Below, piece by piece: positions 9,552 to 20,403 of a DNA stretch of 64,000 bases (position 1 is the stretch's first letter; every line of letters begins with the position of its first letter). The stretch is from Levilactobacillus brevis ATCC 14869 = DSM 20054 (GTDB taxonomy: Bacteria > Bacillota > Bacilli > Lactobacillales > Lactobacillaceae), in NCBI RefSeq assembly GCF_001433855.1, contig NZ_AZCP01000002.1, positions 124,001 through 188,000 on the forward strand, given 5' to 3'. Under the pieces are notes generated by a model. It had not been told where the DNA came from, searched no databases, and saw only the letters and a list, made by a program, of their open reading frames with translations. The position numbers and the translations under genes are program-made.

Positions 9552-10502
9552 TTAGTCTTCCTTCCGAAGTGACAAACCTAAGTCAGCTAACTTAGCCTTA
9601 ACTTCTTCAAGGGACTTGCGACCCAAGTTACGAACCTTCATCATGTCTGCTTCGGTCTTGTTGTTCAATTCTTGAACCGTGTTGATACCAGCACGCTTCA
9701 AACAGTTGTAAGAACGAACGGATAAGTCGAGCTCTTCGATGGTCATCTCAAGCATCTTTTCCTTATGCGTTTCTTCTTTTTCAACCATGATTTCTGCATT
9801 CTTAGCTTCGTCCGTCAAATCAACAAACATTGCCAGATGTTCAGTCAAGATCTTAGCAGCCAGAGCAATGGCTTCGCTTGGATTAATTGAACCGTTTGTC
9901 CAAACATCCAGGGTCAATTTATCGTAGTCAGCTCGTTGGCCAACCCGTGCATTCTCTACTTGGTAGTTAACCCGTTCGATTGGGGTGTAAATAGAATCCA
10001 CAGCTAAAACGCCAATTGGCATGTCGGTGTTGCGAGTTTTGTTCTCGTCAGCAGAAACATAGCCCCGGCCCTTATCAGCTGTCATCCGCATATGGAACGT
10101 TGCACCATCCGCAACTGTTGCAATGTACAGATCTGGGTTCAAGATATCAACGTCGGCTCCGGCAACAATATCACCAGCGGTGATTTGAGCAGGACCCTTA
10201 ACGTTGATCTCCATCGTTTCTTCCTGATCATCAGAGCCATTAAGCTTCAACGCAATCTTCTTAACATTTAAGATGATTTGCGTGACATCTTCAACGACAC
10301 CTTCGACAGTCGAAAATTCATGCAGAACCCCGTCGATTTGAATGCTGGTAACAGCTGCACCAGGTAATGAAGAAAGTAAGATCCGCCGTAAGGAATTTCC
10401 TAGCGTTGTCCCGTAACCACGTTCCAACGGTTCGACAATAAACTTACCGTAGTTGTTACTTTCGTCAATTTTATGAATGTTAGGCTTTTCAAATTCAATC
10501 AT
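9552..10502 (-). CDS. rpoA: RNA polymerase alpha subunit
   Basis: Alpha subunit that nucleates polymerase assembly and contacts promoter UP elements and activators. The 316 residues show the N-terminal dimerization domain ([22 protein letters not shown] at residues 30-50) and the C-terminal helix-hairpin-helix domain ([22 protein letters not shown], then [14 protein letters not shown]). It sits between rpsK and rplQ as in nearly all bacteria. Confidence 0.99.
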   Translation of the reverse strand: MIEFEKPNIHKIDESNNYGKFIVEPLERGYGTTLGNSLRRILLSSLPGAAVTSIQIDGVLHEFSTVEGVVEDVTQIILNVKKIALKLNGSDDQEETMEINVKGPAQITAGDIVAGADVDILNPDLYIATVADGATFHMRMTADKGRGYVSADENKTRNTDMPIGVLAVDSIYTPIERVNYQVENARVGQRADYDKLTLDVWTNGSINPSEAIALAAKILTEHLAMFVDLTDEAKNAEIMVEKEETHKEKMLEMTIEELDLSVRSYNCLKRAGINTVQELNNKTEADMMKVRNLGRKSLEEVKAKLADLGLSLRKED

Positions 10503-10589
10503 TCTTATCGTTTACCCCTTTCAAACCGCGTTGAGCTCCTATAAGTCAATCCCATCATGAAGGTTGCCCTCATTAATGAAACGCTCACG

Positions 10590-10979
10590 TTAAACCCGAC
10601 GGCGCTTTGGAGGACGAGTCCCATTATGAGGCACTGGGGTAACGTCACGAATAGCCGTGATTTCGATCCCAGCAGCTTGGATGGCCCGAATTGCAGATTC
10701 ACGTCCTGAACCAGGACCCTTAACAGCAACTTCAACGGACTTAATTCCGTGTTCTTGTGATGCTTTAGCAGCGGCTTCAGCAGCCATTTGAGCAGCAAAT
10801 GGTGTTGACTTCCGACTACCCTTGAAACCTAAGGCACCGGCTGATGACCAAGCGATCGCGTTCCCTTGAACGTCAGTAATCATGACCAAAGTGTTGTTAA
10901 ACGTAGCATGGATATGTGCAACCCCGGCTTCAATGTTCTTTTTCACCCGACGTTTGCGACTAGTTTTTCTAGTAGCCAT
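10590..10979 (-). CDS. rpsK: 30S ribosomal protein S11
   Basis: Platform protein of the small subunit near the mRNA exit. The 129 residues contain [26 protein letters not shown] [14 protein letters not shown] and the C-terminal [13 protein letters not shown]. It is 17 bases after rpsM. The 87-base gap to rpoA is slightly long but empty. Confidence 0.98.
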   Translation of the reverse strand: MATRKTSRKRRVKKNIEAGVAHIHATFNNTLVMITDVQGNAIAWSSAGALGFKGSRKSTPFAAQMAAEAAAKASQEHGIKSVEVAVKGPGSGRESAIRAIQAAGIEITAIRDVTPVPHNGTRPPKRRRV

Positions 10980-10996
10980 AAAGTGTTAACCCTCCT

Positions 10997-11362
10997 TTAC
11001 TTCTTCTTCCCGGCAATCGAAACGGCTTTACCCTTCCGAGTGCGGGCGTTATTCTTGGTGTGTTGACCGCGAACAGGTAAACCGCGACGATGACGCATTC
11101 CACGGTAAGAACCAATTTCTTGCAAGTTCTTGATGTTCAGGCTAACTTCACGACGTAAGTCACCTTCGACCTTGTACTTGTCGACTTCGGCACGAACCTT
11201 GTCTTCTTGATCGGGTGTTAAATCACGAACCCGAACGTCTTCAGGAACACCGGCATCAGCAACAATCTTGTGAGCCGTGTTAATTCCAATTCCAAAAATG
11301 TAAGTCAAACCGTAAGCGATTCGCTTATCACGTGGTAAATCCACTCCAGCAATACGTGGCAT
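10997..11362 (-). CDS. rpsM: 30S ribosomal protein S13
   Basis: Head protein of the small subunit that forms bridges to the large subunit. It has 121 residues, starting [21 protein letters not shown] and ending in the basic [15 protein letters not shown] tail, with [18 protein letters not shown] intact. Confidence 0.98.
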   Translation of the reverse strand: MPRIAGVDLPRDKRIAYGLTYIFGIGINTAHKIVADAGVPEDVRVRDLTPDQEDKVRAEVDKYKVEGDLRREVSLNIKNLQEIGSYRGMRHRRGLPVRGQHTKNNARTRKGKAVSIAGKKK

Positions 11363-11388
11363 TTAGGTGCACCTCCTATAATATTGAA

Positions 11389-11508
11389 TTACTTACCCTG
11401 GCGTTGTTTATGCTTAGGGTTAGCTGAGCAAATAACCATTACTCGGCCCTTACGCTTGATAACCTTGCAGTGTTCGCACATTGGCTTAACTGATGGTCTT
11501 ACTTTCAT
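11389..11508 (-). CDS. rpmJ: 50S ribosomal protein L36, zinc-binding form
   Basis: My translation gives a 39-residue protein, [20 protein letters not shown] followed by [19 protein letters not shown]. It has the zinc ligands CxxC, C and H of the C+ form of L36, which binds 23S rRNA. It is preceded by GGAGGG and lies between infA and rpsM, the conserved place. Confidence 0.97.
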   Translation of the reverse strand: MKVRPSVKPMCEHCKVIKRKGRVMVICSANPKHKQRQGK

Positions 11509-11537
11509 GAATATCCCTCCTACATCTGTCCCGGCCG

Positions 11538-11756
11538 CTACTTAAAGCGATAAGTGATCCGGCCCTTAGACAAGTCATACGGTGACATTTCAACAGTTAC
11601 TCGGTCACCAGGCAGAATCCGGATGTAGTGCATCCGAATCTTACCGGAAACGTGAGCGAGAATCTCATGACCGTTTTCTAATTCGACCCGAAACATCGCG
11701 TTAGGCAATGTTTCGGTAACTTTACCTTCGACTTCGATGACATCGCTTTTCGCCAC
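11538..11756 (-). CDS. infA: Translation initiation factor IF-1
   Basis: A 72-residue S1-like OB-fold protein that blocks the A site during initiation. It starts with GTG after GGGAGGT ([22 protein letters not shown]) and has the family ending GRITYRFK. It lies between adk and rpmJ. The 164-base gap upstream toward adk holds no gene that I can see. Confidence 0.98.
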   Translation of the reverse strand: MAKSDVIEVEGKVTETLPNAMFRVELENGHEILAHVSGKIRMHYIRILPGDRVTVEMSPYDLSKGRITYRFK

Positions 11757-11920
11757 GAAAGTACCTCCCTTTTATTTGTGTGTTAACCACACGTAAAAGC
11801 GGTAGAATCCACAATTGGACCCCACCTAGCACCTGTGAATCGCGACAGCGCGCCATTTACAGGCTAAACCTGAATAAGCTTACCATAATTCATGCTTAGA
11901 CGCAAGAATTAAGCGACTTC

Positions 11921-12580
11921 CTACAGGTTCTTCAGGATCTTTTCGATGTCGACATAGACGTCATCAATGTCACGGTCACCATCAACCGTAAATAATAAAC
12001 CCTTTTTCGTGTAGTAATCAACCAGCGGCGTATTCATTTTCAGATTAACTGCTAACCGATTCTTAACTGTTTCAGGCTTATCATCTTCACGTTGATAGAA
12101 GTCATGACTACCACAGACATCACACGTACCCGCAACTTTAGGTTGCTTGTATAACTTGTGGTAAGTTGCGCCACAATTACGGCAAATGTAACGACCAGAA
12201 AGGCGTTCTACCAAGACTTCTGGTTCGACGTGAATATTAATCACGGCGTTGATGGTCCGGTCAAGTTCAGGTCCAAACGTATCTAACGCTTCAGCCTGAA
12301 CAATTGACCGGGGGAATCCATCTAACATGAACCCATCTTTGGTATCATCTTGAGCTAACCGATCACGAACGATACCGTTCGTCACTTCGTCCGGCACCAA
12401 TTCACCTTTGTCGATAAATTTCTTGGCAGCCAAGCCCATTTCAGTTTCGTTCTTCATTGCCTCACGGAAGATATCTCCCGTGGAAATATGTGGCAAATGG
12501 AACTCATTGATAATCTTTTCGGCTTGGGTACCCTTACCGGCGCCCGGTAAGCCCATGAGGATTAAATTCATTGCTGTCAT
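11921..12580 (-). CDS. adk: Adenylate kinase, zinc-binding long form
   Basis: Interconverts ATP plus AMP with two ADP. The P-loop [10 protein letters not shown] is near residue 12, the AMP-binding region STGDIFREA follows, and the LID domain (about 130-165) carries four cysteines, CRNCG and CDVCG, typical of Gram-positive enzymes. I start at ATG 12580, 7 bases after AAGGAG ([13 protein letters not shown]); earlier in-frame starts lie before the ribosome binding site. It sits between secY and infA as usual. Confidence 0.97.
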   Translation of the reverse strand: MTAMNLILMGLPGAGKGTQAEKIINEFHLPHISTGDIFREAMKNETEMGLAAKKFIDKGELVPDEVTNGIVRDRLAQDDTKDGFMLDGFPRSIVQAEALDTFGPELDRTINAVINIHVEPEVLVERLSGRYICRNCGATYHKLYKQPKVAGTCDVCGSHDFYQREDDKPETVKNRLAVNLKMNTPLVDYYTKKGLLFTVDGDRDIDDVYVDIEKILKNL

Positions 12581-12660
12581 GTTCATGCTCCTTCTTCGAA
12601 ATTTTCCCGAAAAACACAAGCAGGTGTGCCAATTAGATCAACACACCCGCTGGAAACTCA

Positions 12661-13971
12661 TTAAGCTGGTTCTGGATCTTGGATAAAGCCAACGTATTCG
12701 CGCTTCATCATCAATCCGTCAACTTGTCGCATCGTTTCAATGGCAACCCCAACCACGATTAAGAGGCTGGTACCACCTAAACCAATTGACTCATCTAAGT
12801 TCCAAAGGTTCTGGGCTAATAACGGAATTAAAGATACGAATCCTAAGAAGAGAGCCCCAACAGTGCTGAGACGCATCAACAAACTGGAAACGTACGATTG
12901 CGTTTCGTGACCAGGCCAAACACCAGGAATATAGCTCCCCTGCTTTTGCAGGTTCTCCGCTAACTTTTCTGGGTTAACTTGCACGAACGCATAGAAGAAC
13001 GTGAACACAACGATCAGAACAGTGTACAAAATAGCACCATCGAGCGTCTGCATGTTAAAGACGTCCGTCAACGTTTGGTACCATGCATCTTGAGAGTGGG
13101 TGTTTTGGAACGCCATCAGAATAGTCTGTGGCGTGGCAATAAACGAACTCGCGAAGATGACGGGGATAACCCCCGCAACATTAACCTTCAACGGTAAGTA
13201 GCTACTATCTGGCGAACCAGACACGCGGCGTGTATATTGAATAGGCACCCGGCGTTCCGCTTGTTGAACCCACGTAACGAAGGTCACAATAATTAGAACT
13301 AACACGATTAACCCAAGAATAAACAGACCACTCTTCCACCAACCGCTTGACGAAACATCGACGAAATAAGTTTGATAGAGTTGATAAACAGATTTTGGTG
13401 TCCGGGCAATGATCCCCGCAAAGATGATCATTGAAATCCCGTTACCCAAGCCCCGATCGGTGATCATATCACCCATCCAAGTGGTCAACATCGTTCCACC
13501 GGTTAAGATTAACCCAATGGAAAGATATGTCTCGACACTCGGATTTTGAACTAATTTCAGTGAACTTAAAGCACTGAAACCAGCCGTGATCCCGATGGAC
13601 TGAACAAATGCTAACGCAATTGCTAAGTACCGTGTTGCTTGATTCAATTTCCGTCGACCAACGTCCCCTTGCTTACTCCACTCAACGAAGCGCGGAACGA
13701 TGTCCATTTGTAGCAATTGAATAACGATTTGTGCAGTGATGTAAGGTGAAACCCCCATCGCGAAGATGGAATAGTTTGATAACCCACCACCACTGAAGGT
13801 ATCTAAAATACTAACCAATCCAGAAGACGCAACGCTTTGAAGTGCCTTTGCGTTAATGCCGGGGACGGTAATATAAGTACCCAACCGAAAGACAATCAAA
13901 ACCAATAGAGTAAAGAGAATCTTATTACGAATGTCTTTAATCTTAAAGGCGTTTTTCAAGCTTGATAGCAT
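12661..13971 (-). CDS. secY: Protein translocase subunit SecY
   Basis: Channel subunit of the Sec translocase. The 436 residues contain about ten transmembrane segments, the plug-region sequence TFSGGGLSNYSIFAMGVSPYITAQI split over residues 55-85, and the cytoplasmic loop VQQAERRVPIQY around residue 235. Its ATG overlaps the rplO stop by one base (TAATG), which indicates translational coupling. Confidence 0.98.
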   Translation of the reverse strand: MLSSLKNAFKIKDIRNKILFTLLVLIVFRLGTYITVPGINAKALQSVASSGLVSILDTFSGGGLSNYSIFAMGVSPYITAQIVIQLLQMDIVPRFVEWSKQGDVGRRKLNQATRYLAIALAFVQSIGITAGFSALSSLKLVQNPSVETYLSIGLILTGGTMLTTWMGDMITDRGLGNGISMIIFAGIIARTPKSVYQLYQTYFVDVSSSGWWKSGLFILGLIVLVLIIVTFVTWVQQAERRVPIQYTRRVSGSPDSSYLPLKVNVAGVIPVIFASSFIATPQTILMAFQNTHSQDAWYQTLTDVFNMQTLDGAILYTVLIVVFTFFYAFVQVNPEKLAENLQKQGSYIPGVWPGHETQSYVSSLLMRLSTVGALFLGFVSLIPLLAQNLWNLDESIGLGGTSLLIVVGVAIETMRQVDGLMMKREYVGFIQDPEPA

Positions 13972-14405
13972 TAAATCACCTCAGTTTTACCACCAGCAGC
14001 TTCGATAGCTTCAGCAGCTGATTTAGAGAACTTAGCGGCCTTGACCGTCAACTTCTTTGATAACTCACCGTTACCCAAGATCTTAATACCGGCTTTTTCG
14101 TTTTTAACGATGCCAGCTTCAACCAAGGCAGCTGGAGTTACTTCTGTGCCATCATCGAAGACGTTCAATGCGGACAAGTTTACGACAGCAAATTCCTTAC
14201 GGTTAATGTTGGTAAACCCACGCTTTGGAATCCGACGGTACAATGGCATTTGGCCACCTTCAAAGCCCAAACGAGTCTTGCTACGAGCCTTTTGACCTTT
14301 TTGGCCACGACCAGCAGTCTTACCGTTACCAGAAGAATCACCACGGCCAACTCGGTTACGAACCTTCCGTGAGCCTTCAGCAGGTTTTAGTTCATTCAAC
14401 TTCAT
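13971..14405 (-). CDS. rplO: 50S ribosomal protein L15
   Basis: Large-subunit assembly protein, 144 residues, with the glycine-rich basic N-terminal part ([19 protein letters not shown]) and the C-terminal globular domain. Start taken at ATG 14405 ([14 protein letters not shown]), 9 bases after AAGGAGGT; an in-frame GTG four codons upstream overlaps the ribosome binding site. Confidence 0.97.
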   Translation of the reverse strand: MKLNELKPAEGSRKVRNRVGRGDSSGNGKTAGRGQKGQKARSKTRLGFEGGQMPLYRRIPKRGFTNINRKEFAVVNLSALNVFDDGTEVTPAALVEAGIVKNEKAGIKILGNGELSKKLTVKAAKFSKSAAEAIEAAGGKTEVI

Positions 14406-14440
14406 GCTATTGCGCACCTCCTTATTTAATGATATGAGAC

Positions 14441-14623
14441 TTACTTAACTTCTTCAACCTTAATCAAATGTGCGATTTGGAAAAGCGCACCGCGGGTTGC
14501 TTCGTTATCCGGTTGTAAAACAGAGCTGTTAACTCGCTTCAAACCTAAAGCTTCCACGATCTTCCGCTGTTTAGGGAGGCGGTGAGCCGCACTATGAATT
14601 AAAGTAACTTTTAATTGAGCCAT
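14441..14623 (-). CDS. rpmD: 50S ribosomal protein L30
   Basis: Sixty-residue protein, [20 protein letters not shown], the standard short bacterial L30 lying between rpsE and rplO in the spc cluster. Confidence 0.97.
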   Translation of the reverse strand: MAQLKVTLIHSAAHRLPKQRKIVEALGLKRVNSSVLQPDNEATRGALFQIAHLIKVEEVK

Positions 14624-14637
14624 TTTAATACCCCTCC

Positions 14638-15141
14638 TTATTCAGCTAAGTGTTGAAGAGAGACACCACGGAGAGCGGCAACTTCTTCAGCACGCTTCAA
14701 CTGAGTCAAGCCATCAAAAGTGGCCCGAACTGCGTTGACTGGCGTGTTAGAACCCAAACGCTTTGAAGTAACGTCGGCAACACCGGCTAATTCCATGACG
14801 GAACGGACGGCACCACCAGCGGTTACCCCAGAACCTTCAGCAGCTGGCTTGAGCATGATCTTGCCCCCACCAAACGTACCGAGTACTTCATGAGGAATGG
14901 TCGTTCCCACGATTGGTACTTCGATCAGGTTCTTACGAGCGGCTTCAACGGCCTTACGAATAGCTTCTGGAACTTCTTGTGCTTTACCAGTACCAAAGCC
15001 AACGTGACCGTTCTTATCGCCGACGATAACAAGTGCAGCGAACCGAAGACGACGGCCACCTTTAACAACCTTAGTAATCCGGTTGATAGCAACAACATTG
15101 TCTTCAAGTTCTAACTTGTCAGGATCAATAAATTTTGCCAT
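14638..15141 (-). CDS. rpsE: 30S ribosomal protein S5
   Basis: Accuracy-related small-subunit protein at the mRNA entry. The 167 residues show the double-stranded RNA-binding N-terminal domain with [22 protein letters not shown] [20 protein letters not shown], then the C-terminal fold with [16 protein letters not shown]. Confidence 0.98.
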   Translation of the reverse strand: MAKFIDPDKLELEDNVVAINRITKVVKGGRRLRFAALVIVGDKNGHVGFGTGKAQEVPEAIRKAVEAARKNLIEVPIVGTTIPHEVLGTFGGGKIMLKPAAEGSGVTAGGAVRSVMELAGVADVTSKRLGSNTPVNAVRATFDGLTQLKRAEEVAALRGVSLQHLAE

Positions 15142-15163
15142 GTGTGGTTATTCCTCCTTACTG

Positions 15164-15520
15164 TTAAAATTTAAGCCCGGCTTCGCGAGCAGCTTCTGCA
15201 AGTGCTTGAACACGGCCGTGGTATAAGTAACCGCCACGATCGAACACTACATTGGTAATTTTCTTTTCAATAGCGCGCTTAGCAATCAACTCACCAACAC
15301 CTTTGGCTTGGTCAGTCTTGTTATCGCCAGCTACTTCGCTATCTAACGTCGAGGCACTAACAAGCGTGACACCCGCTACGTCATCAATGACTTGAGCGTA
15401 GATGTTTTTGTTAGAGCGGAAAACGTTTAAGCGTGGGCGTTCAGCAGTCCCAGAAATTTTGTTGCGAACACGAATATGACGCTTTTGACGTGTCTTGTTC
15501 TTATCTGGTTTCGTAATCAA
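15164..15520 (-). CDS. rplR: 50S ribosomal protein L18
   Basis: Binds 5S rRNA. I choose TTG 15520 as start ([21 protein letters not shown], 118 residues) because it stands 5 to 6 bases from GAGGTGA and gives the usual lactobacillar N-terminus; the in-frame GTG three codons upstream is part of that ribosome binding site. [20 protein letters not shown] and the C-terminal [18 protein letters not shown] are typical. Confidence 0.96.
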   Translation of the reverse strand: MITKPDKNKTRQKRHIRVRNKISGTAERPRLNVFRSNKNIYAQVIDDVAGVTLVSASTLDSEVAGDNKTDQAKGVGELIAKRAIEKKITNVVFDRGGYLYHGRVQALAEAAREAGLKF

Positions 15521-15563
15521 AATAGTCACCTCTTTGTAAAATTATCAGCATTAAGCTGCGATG

Positions 15564-16100
15564 TTACTTACCAGTTTTACCTTCACGAATCCGAACATAT
15601 TCGTTTTCGTAACGGATACCCTTACCTTTGTAAGGTTCTGGTGAACGAACGGCACGAACTTCAGCAGCAAAGTCACCGACTTCTTGCTTGCTAATACCGG
15701 AAATGTTGATGGTCGTGTTATCAGGAACCTTAACCTCTAAGGTTTCTGGAATCGCCATTTCAACAGGGTTGGAGTAACCAACACTCAAGATCAAGGTCTT
15801 ACCCTTGGCTTGAACACGGTAACCAACACCGACCAACTTCAAGGTCTTCGCAAAGCCACTGACAACACCTTCAACCATGTTGTTCAAGTTAGCCCGTTGC
15901 GTCCCATGAAGGGCCCGCGTCTTGTTGTTGTTATCTGGGCGATCAAAATCAACGGCACCGTCACTAATCTTCATTGAGATGACGGATGAGAACGTCCGGG
16001 TTAATTCACCCTTAGGACCCTTAACCGTAACTTGATCACCATCACGTTTAACTTCAACGCCGGCTGGGACGTTGACAGTTTTATAACCAATACGACTCAC
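15564..16100 (-). CDS. rplF: 50S ribosomal protein L6
   Basis: Two-domain protein at the base of the L7/L12 stalk. The 178 residues start [17 protein letters not shown] and end with the signature [25 protein letters not shown]. Confidence 0.98.
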   Translation of the reverse strand: MSRIGYKTVNVPAGVEVKRDGDQVTVKGPKGELTRTFSSVISMKISDGAVDFDRPDNNNKTRALHGTQRANLNNMVEGVVSGFAKTLKLVGVGYRVQAKGKTLILSVGYSNPVEMAIPETLEVKVPDNTTINISGISKQEVGDFAAEVRAVRSPEPYKGKGIRYENEYVRIREGKTGK

Positions 16101-16129
16101 TTAAGGCACCTCCTATCTTCTTAAAAGTT

Positions 16130-16528
16130 TTACCAAACGTAGGCGAGAACTTCGCCACCGATTTTCTTGGCGCGCGCTTCTTTATCAGTAACTACCCCTT
16201 CAGAGGTGGAGATAATAGCGATACCCAAACCGTTTAATACCTTTGGTACAGCATCGGCCTTAACGTATGAACGTAAGCCGGGCTTTGAAATACGCTTCAA
16301 ACCACTGATAACACGTTGGTTATCCTTACCGTACTTGAGGAATACGCGGATGATACCTTGCTTGTCATCATCGATGTATTCAACGTTGCGGATGAAACCT
16401 TCGCGCTTCAGGATTTCAGCGATGTCGCGTTTAATTTTAGATGCAGGTACTTCGAGTGATTCGTGACGCACCATGTTGGCGTTACGGATCCGCGTCAAGA
16501 AGTCTGCAATAGGATCAGTCATGGACAT
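16130..16528 (-). CDS. rpsH: 30S ribosomal protein S8
   Basis: Central-domain 16S rRNA-binding protein; in other bacteria it represses the spc operon translationally. The 132 residues start [20 protein letters not shown] and end with the conserved [20 protein letters not shown] region and final YVW. GGAGGG stands 9 bases before the first ATG. Confidence 0.98.
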   Translation of the reverse strand: MSMTDPIADFLTRIRNANMVRHESLEVPASKIKRDIAEILKREGFIRNVEYIDDDKQGIIRVFLKYGKDNQRVISGLKRISKPGLRSYVKADAVPKVLNGLGIAIISTSEGVVTDKEARAKKIGGEVLAYVW

Positions 16529-16561
16529 TAACGTTTACCCTCCCTTTGTTTAAAATTCGTT

Positions 16562-16747
16562 TTACCAGCTAGCCTTCTTCATACCAGGAATTTGACCCTT
16601 GTGGGCAAGTTCGCGTAGGCAGATACGGCAAAGGTGGAACTTTTGATAAACAGAGTGTGGACGTCCACAACGTTCGCAACGAGTATATGCTTGTGTAGAA
16701 AACTTCGCAGGACGCTTGTTCTTAGCAATTTGTGATTTCTTAGCCAA
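16562..16747 (-). CDS. rpsN: 30S ribosomal protein S14, zinc type (type Z)
   Basis: Sixty-one residues with CERCG and CRICL zinc motifs, the short C+ form found in the spc cluster of Firmicutes. A zinc-free paralogue often exists elsewhere in such genomes and is not in this window. Confidence 0.97.
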   Translation of the reverse strand: MAKKSQIAKNKRPAKFSTQAYTRCERCGRPHSVYQKFHLCRICLRELAHKGQIPGMKKASW

Positions 16748-16765
16748 TTGTGTGAACCTCCTTTA

Positions 16766-17308
16766 TTAGTGTGCGAACGGCATACCGAATTGAGTCAACA
16801 ATTCACGTGACTCTTCATCAGTGTTAGCCGTTGTAACGATAACAATGTCCAAACCACGAACACGGTTAACGTTATCAAAGTTAATTTCTGGGAAAATCAA
16901 TTGTTCACGAACACCCAGAGTGTAGTTACCGCGACCATCAAAGGCCCGAGAACTAACACCATGGAAGTCACGAACACGTGGTAATGATACGTTGATTAAT
17001 TTGTCCAGGAATTCGTACATCCGGTCACCACGGAGGGTAACCTTAGCACCGATTGACATGCCTTCACGAAGACGGAAGGTTGCGATTGACTTCTTGGCCT
17101 TAGTAACCAATGGCTTTTGACCAGAAATCAACCCAAGTTCTTCAACGGCTTCGTCAAGGTTCTTAGCGTTGGAAACAGCATCACCAACACCCATGTTCAA
17201 GACGATCTTTTCGATCTTCGGCGTTTGCATAACAGAACTGTAGCTGAACTTTTCCACCAAAGCTGGTGTAATTTCACTAACGTACTTTTCTTTTAAACGA
17301 GCTGACAT
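16766..17308 (-). CDS. rplE: 50S ribosomal protein L5
   Basis: Binds 5S rRNA and bridges to the small-subunit head. The 180 residues carry [11 protein letters not shown] near residue 34, [17 protein letters not shown], and the end region [21 protein letters not shown]. Confidence 0.98.
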
Positions 17309-17333
17309 GAAATGATGTTCCTCCTTTCAACGA

Positions 17334-17645
17334 TTATTTGTCGATGGTTTCGCCGGACTTCTTAGCGAAACGCACTTTGTGACCATCTTCTACTCGAACG
17401 CCAAGCCGGGTTGGTTCGTTGTTCGAAGGATCGATGAGCATAACGTTGGATGCATGAATTGGTGCTTCAATATCGATAATGCCGCCTTGAGGATTCGTTT
17501 GCGAAGCCTTTTGGTGCTTCTTAATCATATTGACACCTTGGACGATCACACGGTTCTTGGCATTCAAGACTTTGGAAACAGTTCCTTCTTTTCCTTTGTC
17601 TTTGCCGGCGATCACGCGGACCTTGTCACCAGTTTTAATAAGCAT
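17334..17645 (-). CDS. rplX: 50S ribosomal protein L24
   Basis: Assembly initiator with an N-terminal KOW motif ([19 protein letters not shown]). The ATG at 17645 (MLIKTGDK, 103 residues) is 9 bases from AGGAGGTG; the in-frame GTG four codons before it is part of the ribosome binding site. Confidence 0.97.
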
Positions 17646-17679
17646 TCCTGTGGGCACCTCCTTGTTAAACGTTTCTTGA

Positions 17680-18048
17680 TTACAGTACTTCGGGTGCTAA
17701 TGAGATGATCTTCATGTAGTCGTTGTCACGTAGTTCACGAGCAACTGGGCCAAAGATCCGAGTCCCCTGTGGGCTCTTGTCGTCTTTAATCAGCACTGCA
17801 GCATTCTCATCAAAGCTGATGTATGAACCGTCGTTACGACGTACACGAGACTTCGTCCGTACGACAACGGCCTTTACAACATCACCCTTTTTGACAACGC
17901 CACCTGGTGTTGCTTGTTTGACAGTAGCAACGATAATATCACCAATTCCGGCGTAGCGACGCTTGGAGCCACCCAGAACCTTGATCGTCAGGATTTCCCG
18001 GGCGCCGGAGTTATCGGCAACCTTTAAGCGACTTTCTTGTTGGATCAC
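17680..18048 (-). CDS. rplN: 50S ribosomal protein L14
   Basis: Intersubunit protein of 122 residues, beginning [20 protein letters not shown] and including [15 protein letters not shown] and [13 protein letters not shown] [15 protein letters not shown]. Confidence 0.98.
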
Positions 18049-18098
18049 AGCTAGTGTCCTCCCTTCAGTTCTAGTTCAGAATACGATAAAAACGACAC

Positions 18099-18365
18099 CT
18101 AAATGATTACTGCTTTTTCAACAATGTCGACTAAGCGGAACCGCTTGGTTGCAGACAATGGCCGAGTTTCCATAATTTCAACAATGTCGCCAGTGTGGGC
18201 TTCACCATTTTCATCATGTGCCTTGTACTTCTTGGAGTACTTGACACGCTTGCCATAGCGAGCATCAGTTTTTGTCGTTTCTACGACAACCGTAATCGTC
18301 TTGTCCATCTTATCTGAAACAACGCGACCGCGGTAGACCTTACGGTTATTACGTGCATCACTCAT
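18099..18365 (-). CDS. rpsQ: 30S ribosomal protein S17
   Basis: OB-fold 16S rRNA-binding protein of 88 residues, with [20 protein letters not shown] and the end [15 protein letters not shown], in the usual rpmC-rpsQ-rplN order. Confidence 0.98.
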   Translation of the reverse strand: MSDARNNRKVYRGRVVSDKMDKTITVVVETTKTDARYGKRVKYSKKYKAHDENGEAHTGDIVEIMETRPLSATKRFRLVDIVEKAVII

Positions 18366-18393
18366 GTATTCGTGACCTCCTTTTTATCGTATT

Positions 18394-18588
18394 CTACTTG
18401 TTCAGTTCTTGTTGGCGAAGAGCGGTCTTCAACCGCGCAATGTTCTTACGAACCTGCTTCAACCGTGCAGTGTTTTCCAATTGACCAGTAGCTAATTGGA
18501 AACGCAGGTTAAATAATTCGTCCTTGTAGCTCTTTTCTTTATCGAGCATTTCAGCAGTGGTTAATTCGTTGATTTCTTTAGTCTTCAT
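18394..18588 (-). CDS. rpmC: 50S ribosomal protein L29
   Basis: Tunnel-exit protein of 64 residues ([20 protein letters not shown]), two helices with [14 protein letters not shown] [16 protein letters not shown] 18588 lies 8 bases after AGGTGG; an in-frame GTG four codons upstream falls in the ribosome binding site. The start overlaps the end of rplP by 11 bases. Confidence 0.97.
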   Translation of the reverse strand: MKTKEINELTTAEMLDKEKSYKDELFNLRFQLATGQLENTARLKQVRKNIARLKTALRQQELNK

Positions 18589-19012
18589 TAGATTCGCCAC
18601 CTACTTCCTCTCGGGATAAAACCTTCGTGCGAACGGGAAGTTTCATGGCTGCAAGGCGTAAGGCTTCGCGAGCGACTTCTTCAGAAACGCCGCCAACTTC
18701 AAACATAACCTTGCCACGCTTAACTGGGGCTACCCAGCCATCTGGCGTACCTTTACCATTACCCATCCGGACCCCAACACCTTTGGCAGTGTAGGATTTG
18801 TGAGGGAAAATCTTGATCCAAACTTTCCCACCACGCTTCATGTAACGAGTGATTGCAACACGAGCAGCTTCGATTTGACGGTTAGAGATCCAATGTGAAT
18901 CTAAAGCCTGCAAACCGTAGTCGCCGAAAGCAACACTCTTGCCACCCTTGGCTTCGCCACGTAGCTTACCACGGTGGACACGACGGAACTTTACTCGCTT
19001 AGGTACCAGCAT
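18578..19012 (-). CDS. rplP: 50S ribosomal protein L16
   Basis: Protein of the A-site region, 144 residues, starting [20 protein letters not shown]. An upstream in-frame extension is rejected because it covers the rpsC end and is unlike L16. GGAGGG precedes the ATG. The arginine-rich loop and [20 protein letters not shown] are conserved. Confidence 0.97.
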   Translation of the reverse strand: MLVPKRVKFRRVHRGKLRGEAKGGKSVAFGDYGLQALDSHWISNRQIEAARVAITRYMKRGGKVWIKIFPHKSYTAKGVGVRMGNGKGTPDGWVAPVKRGKVMFEVGGVSEEVAREALRLAAMKLPVRTKVLSREEVGGESNED

Positions 19013-19013
19013 G

Positions 19014-19673
19014 CTATTTCCCTCCTTGTCCGTTAGATTGTTTCTTTTCAGGCAGAATTTCGCCACGGTAGATCCAAGTCTTAACACCCAGAGAACCGTA
19101 AGTTGTGTGAGCTTCTACCCATGCATAATCGATGTCAGCACGTAACGTATGCAATGGAACCGTACCTTCAGCATAGCTTTCGACACGGGACATATCAGCA
19201 CCGTTCAACCGACCAGCGACCTGCGTCTTGATACCCTTGGCACCAGAACGCATTGTCCGTTGCATCGTCCCACGCATAGCGCGACGGAAAGCAACACGGC
19301 CTTCCAATTGACGAGCAATGTTTTCGCCGACCAATTTGGCATCTAAATCTGGCTTCTTGATTTCCACAATGTTAATGTGGACACGCTTGCCAGTTAAGTC
19401 GTTTAATTCCTTACGGAGATTTTCGACTTCGGAACCACCCTTACCAATAACCATCCCTGGCTTGGCAGTGTGGATTGAGATGTTGACGCGGTTTGCAGCC
19501 CGTTCAATCTCAACAGTAGATACAGAAGCGTCAACCAGACGCTTTTCGATGAATTTACGGATTTGAAGGTCTTCCTTCAGGTAAGCAGCGAAATCCTTTT
19601 CAGCATACCACTTAGCTTCCCAGTCGCGAATAATACCGACCCGTAATCCGGTTGGATTTACTTTTTGACCCAC
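19014..19673 (-). CDS. rpsC: 30S ribosomal protein S3
   Basis: mRNA-entry protein with helicase role. The 219 residues begin [20 protein letters not shown], hold a KH domain with [17 protein letters not shown] around residue 75, and the C-terminal [20 protein letters not shown]. Confidence 0.98.
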   Translation of the reverse strand: MGQKVNPTGLRVGIIRDWEAKWYAEKDFAAYLKEDLQIRKFIEKRLVDASVSTVEIERAANRVNISIHTAKPGMVIGKGGSEVENLRKELNDLTGKRVHINIVEIKKPDLDAKLVGENIARQLEGRVAFRRAMRGTMQRTMRSGAKGIKTQVAGRLNGADMSRVESYAEGTVPLHTLRADIDYAWVEAHTTYGSLGVKTWIYRGEILPEKKQSNGQGGK

Positions 19674-19676
19674 GCG

Positions 19677-20033
19677 TTATCCCTCCTCTTTTTCAGATAC
19701 AACAACCGTAATGTGACTCGTACGCTTGTTGATTGGTGAAGCAGAACCTTTGGCACGAGGACGGAACCGCTTGAGGGTTGGTCCTTCGTTCACATAGGCT
19801 TCGCTAACAACTAGATCTTGACGATCTAAGTCAAAATTATTTTCTGCGTTTGCAACTGCAGAGTTCAATACCTTTGCCACAACCGGTGAAGCACCACGCG
19901 GTGTGAACTGCAAAATAGCTAGTGCTTCAGCGACGCTCTTGCCGCGGATAAGATCGATGACAAGGCGGACTTTGCGAGCAGCAATCCGAACTGTTTTAGC
20001 AGTCGCTTGTGCTGATGTAACTTGTTCAGCCAT
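19677..20033 (-). CDS. rplV: 50S ribosomal protein L22
   Basis: Tunnel-lining protein of 118 residues. The core [20 protein letters not shown] and the beta-hairpin [20 protein letters not shown] are typical, and that hairpin is where macrolide-resistance insertions occur in other bacteria; it looks unaltered here. Confidence 0.98.
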   Translation of the reverse strand: MAEQVTSAQATAKTVRIAARKVRLVIDLIRGKSVAEALAILQFTPRGASPVVAKVLNSAVANAENNFDLDRQDLVVSEAYVNEGPTLKRFRPRAKGSASPINKRTSHITVVVSEKEEG

Positions 20034-20049
20034 TAGTTAATCCTCCTTA

Positions 20050-20325
20050 TCAACGAGTTTTTTTATCGTCGCCACCATGACCACGGAAAGTCCGGGTTGG
20101 TACGAATTCGCCAAGCTTGTGGCCTACCATGTCTTCTTGAACGTAAACTGGTACGTGCTTCCGTCCATCATAAACAGCAATGGTGTAACCAATAAAGCTA
20201 GGGAAAATAGTCGACCGACGGGACCAAGTCTTAATGACGGTCTTCTTTTCGGAATCCTTTTGCGCATCAATCTTCTTCAGCAAGTGCGCATCGGCGAAAG
20301 GTCCTTTTTTCAAACTACGACCCAT
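20050..20325 (-). CDS. rpsS: 30S ribosomal protein S19
   Basis: Small-subunit head protein of 91 residues, [20 protein letters not shown], with [29 protein letters not shown] split across the middle and [12 protein letters not shown] near the end. Confidence 0.98.
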
Positions 20326-20403
20326 TATGAAACCTCCTCTACTTGTGGCGCATCGCTAAACACGATGATCACCTGGTCTCTTGACTTCCGGATAACCGGA
20401 AGC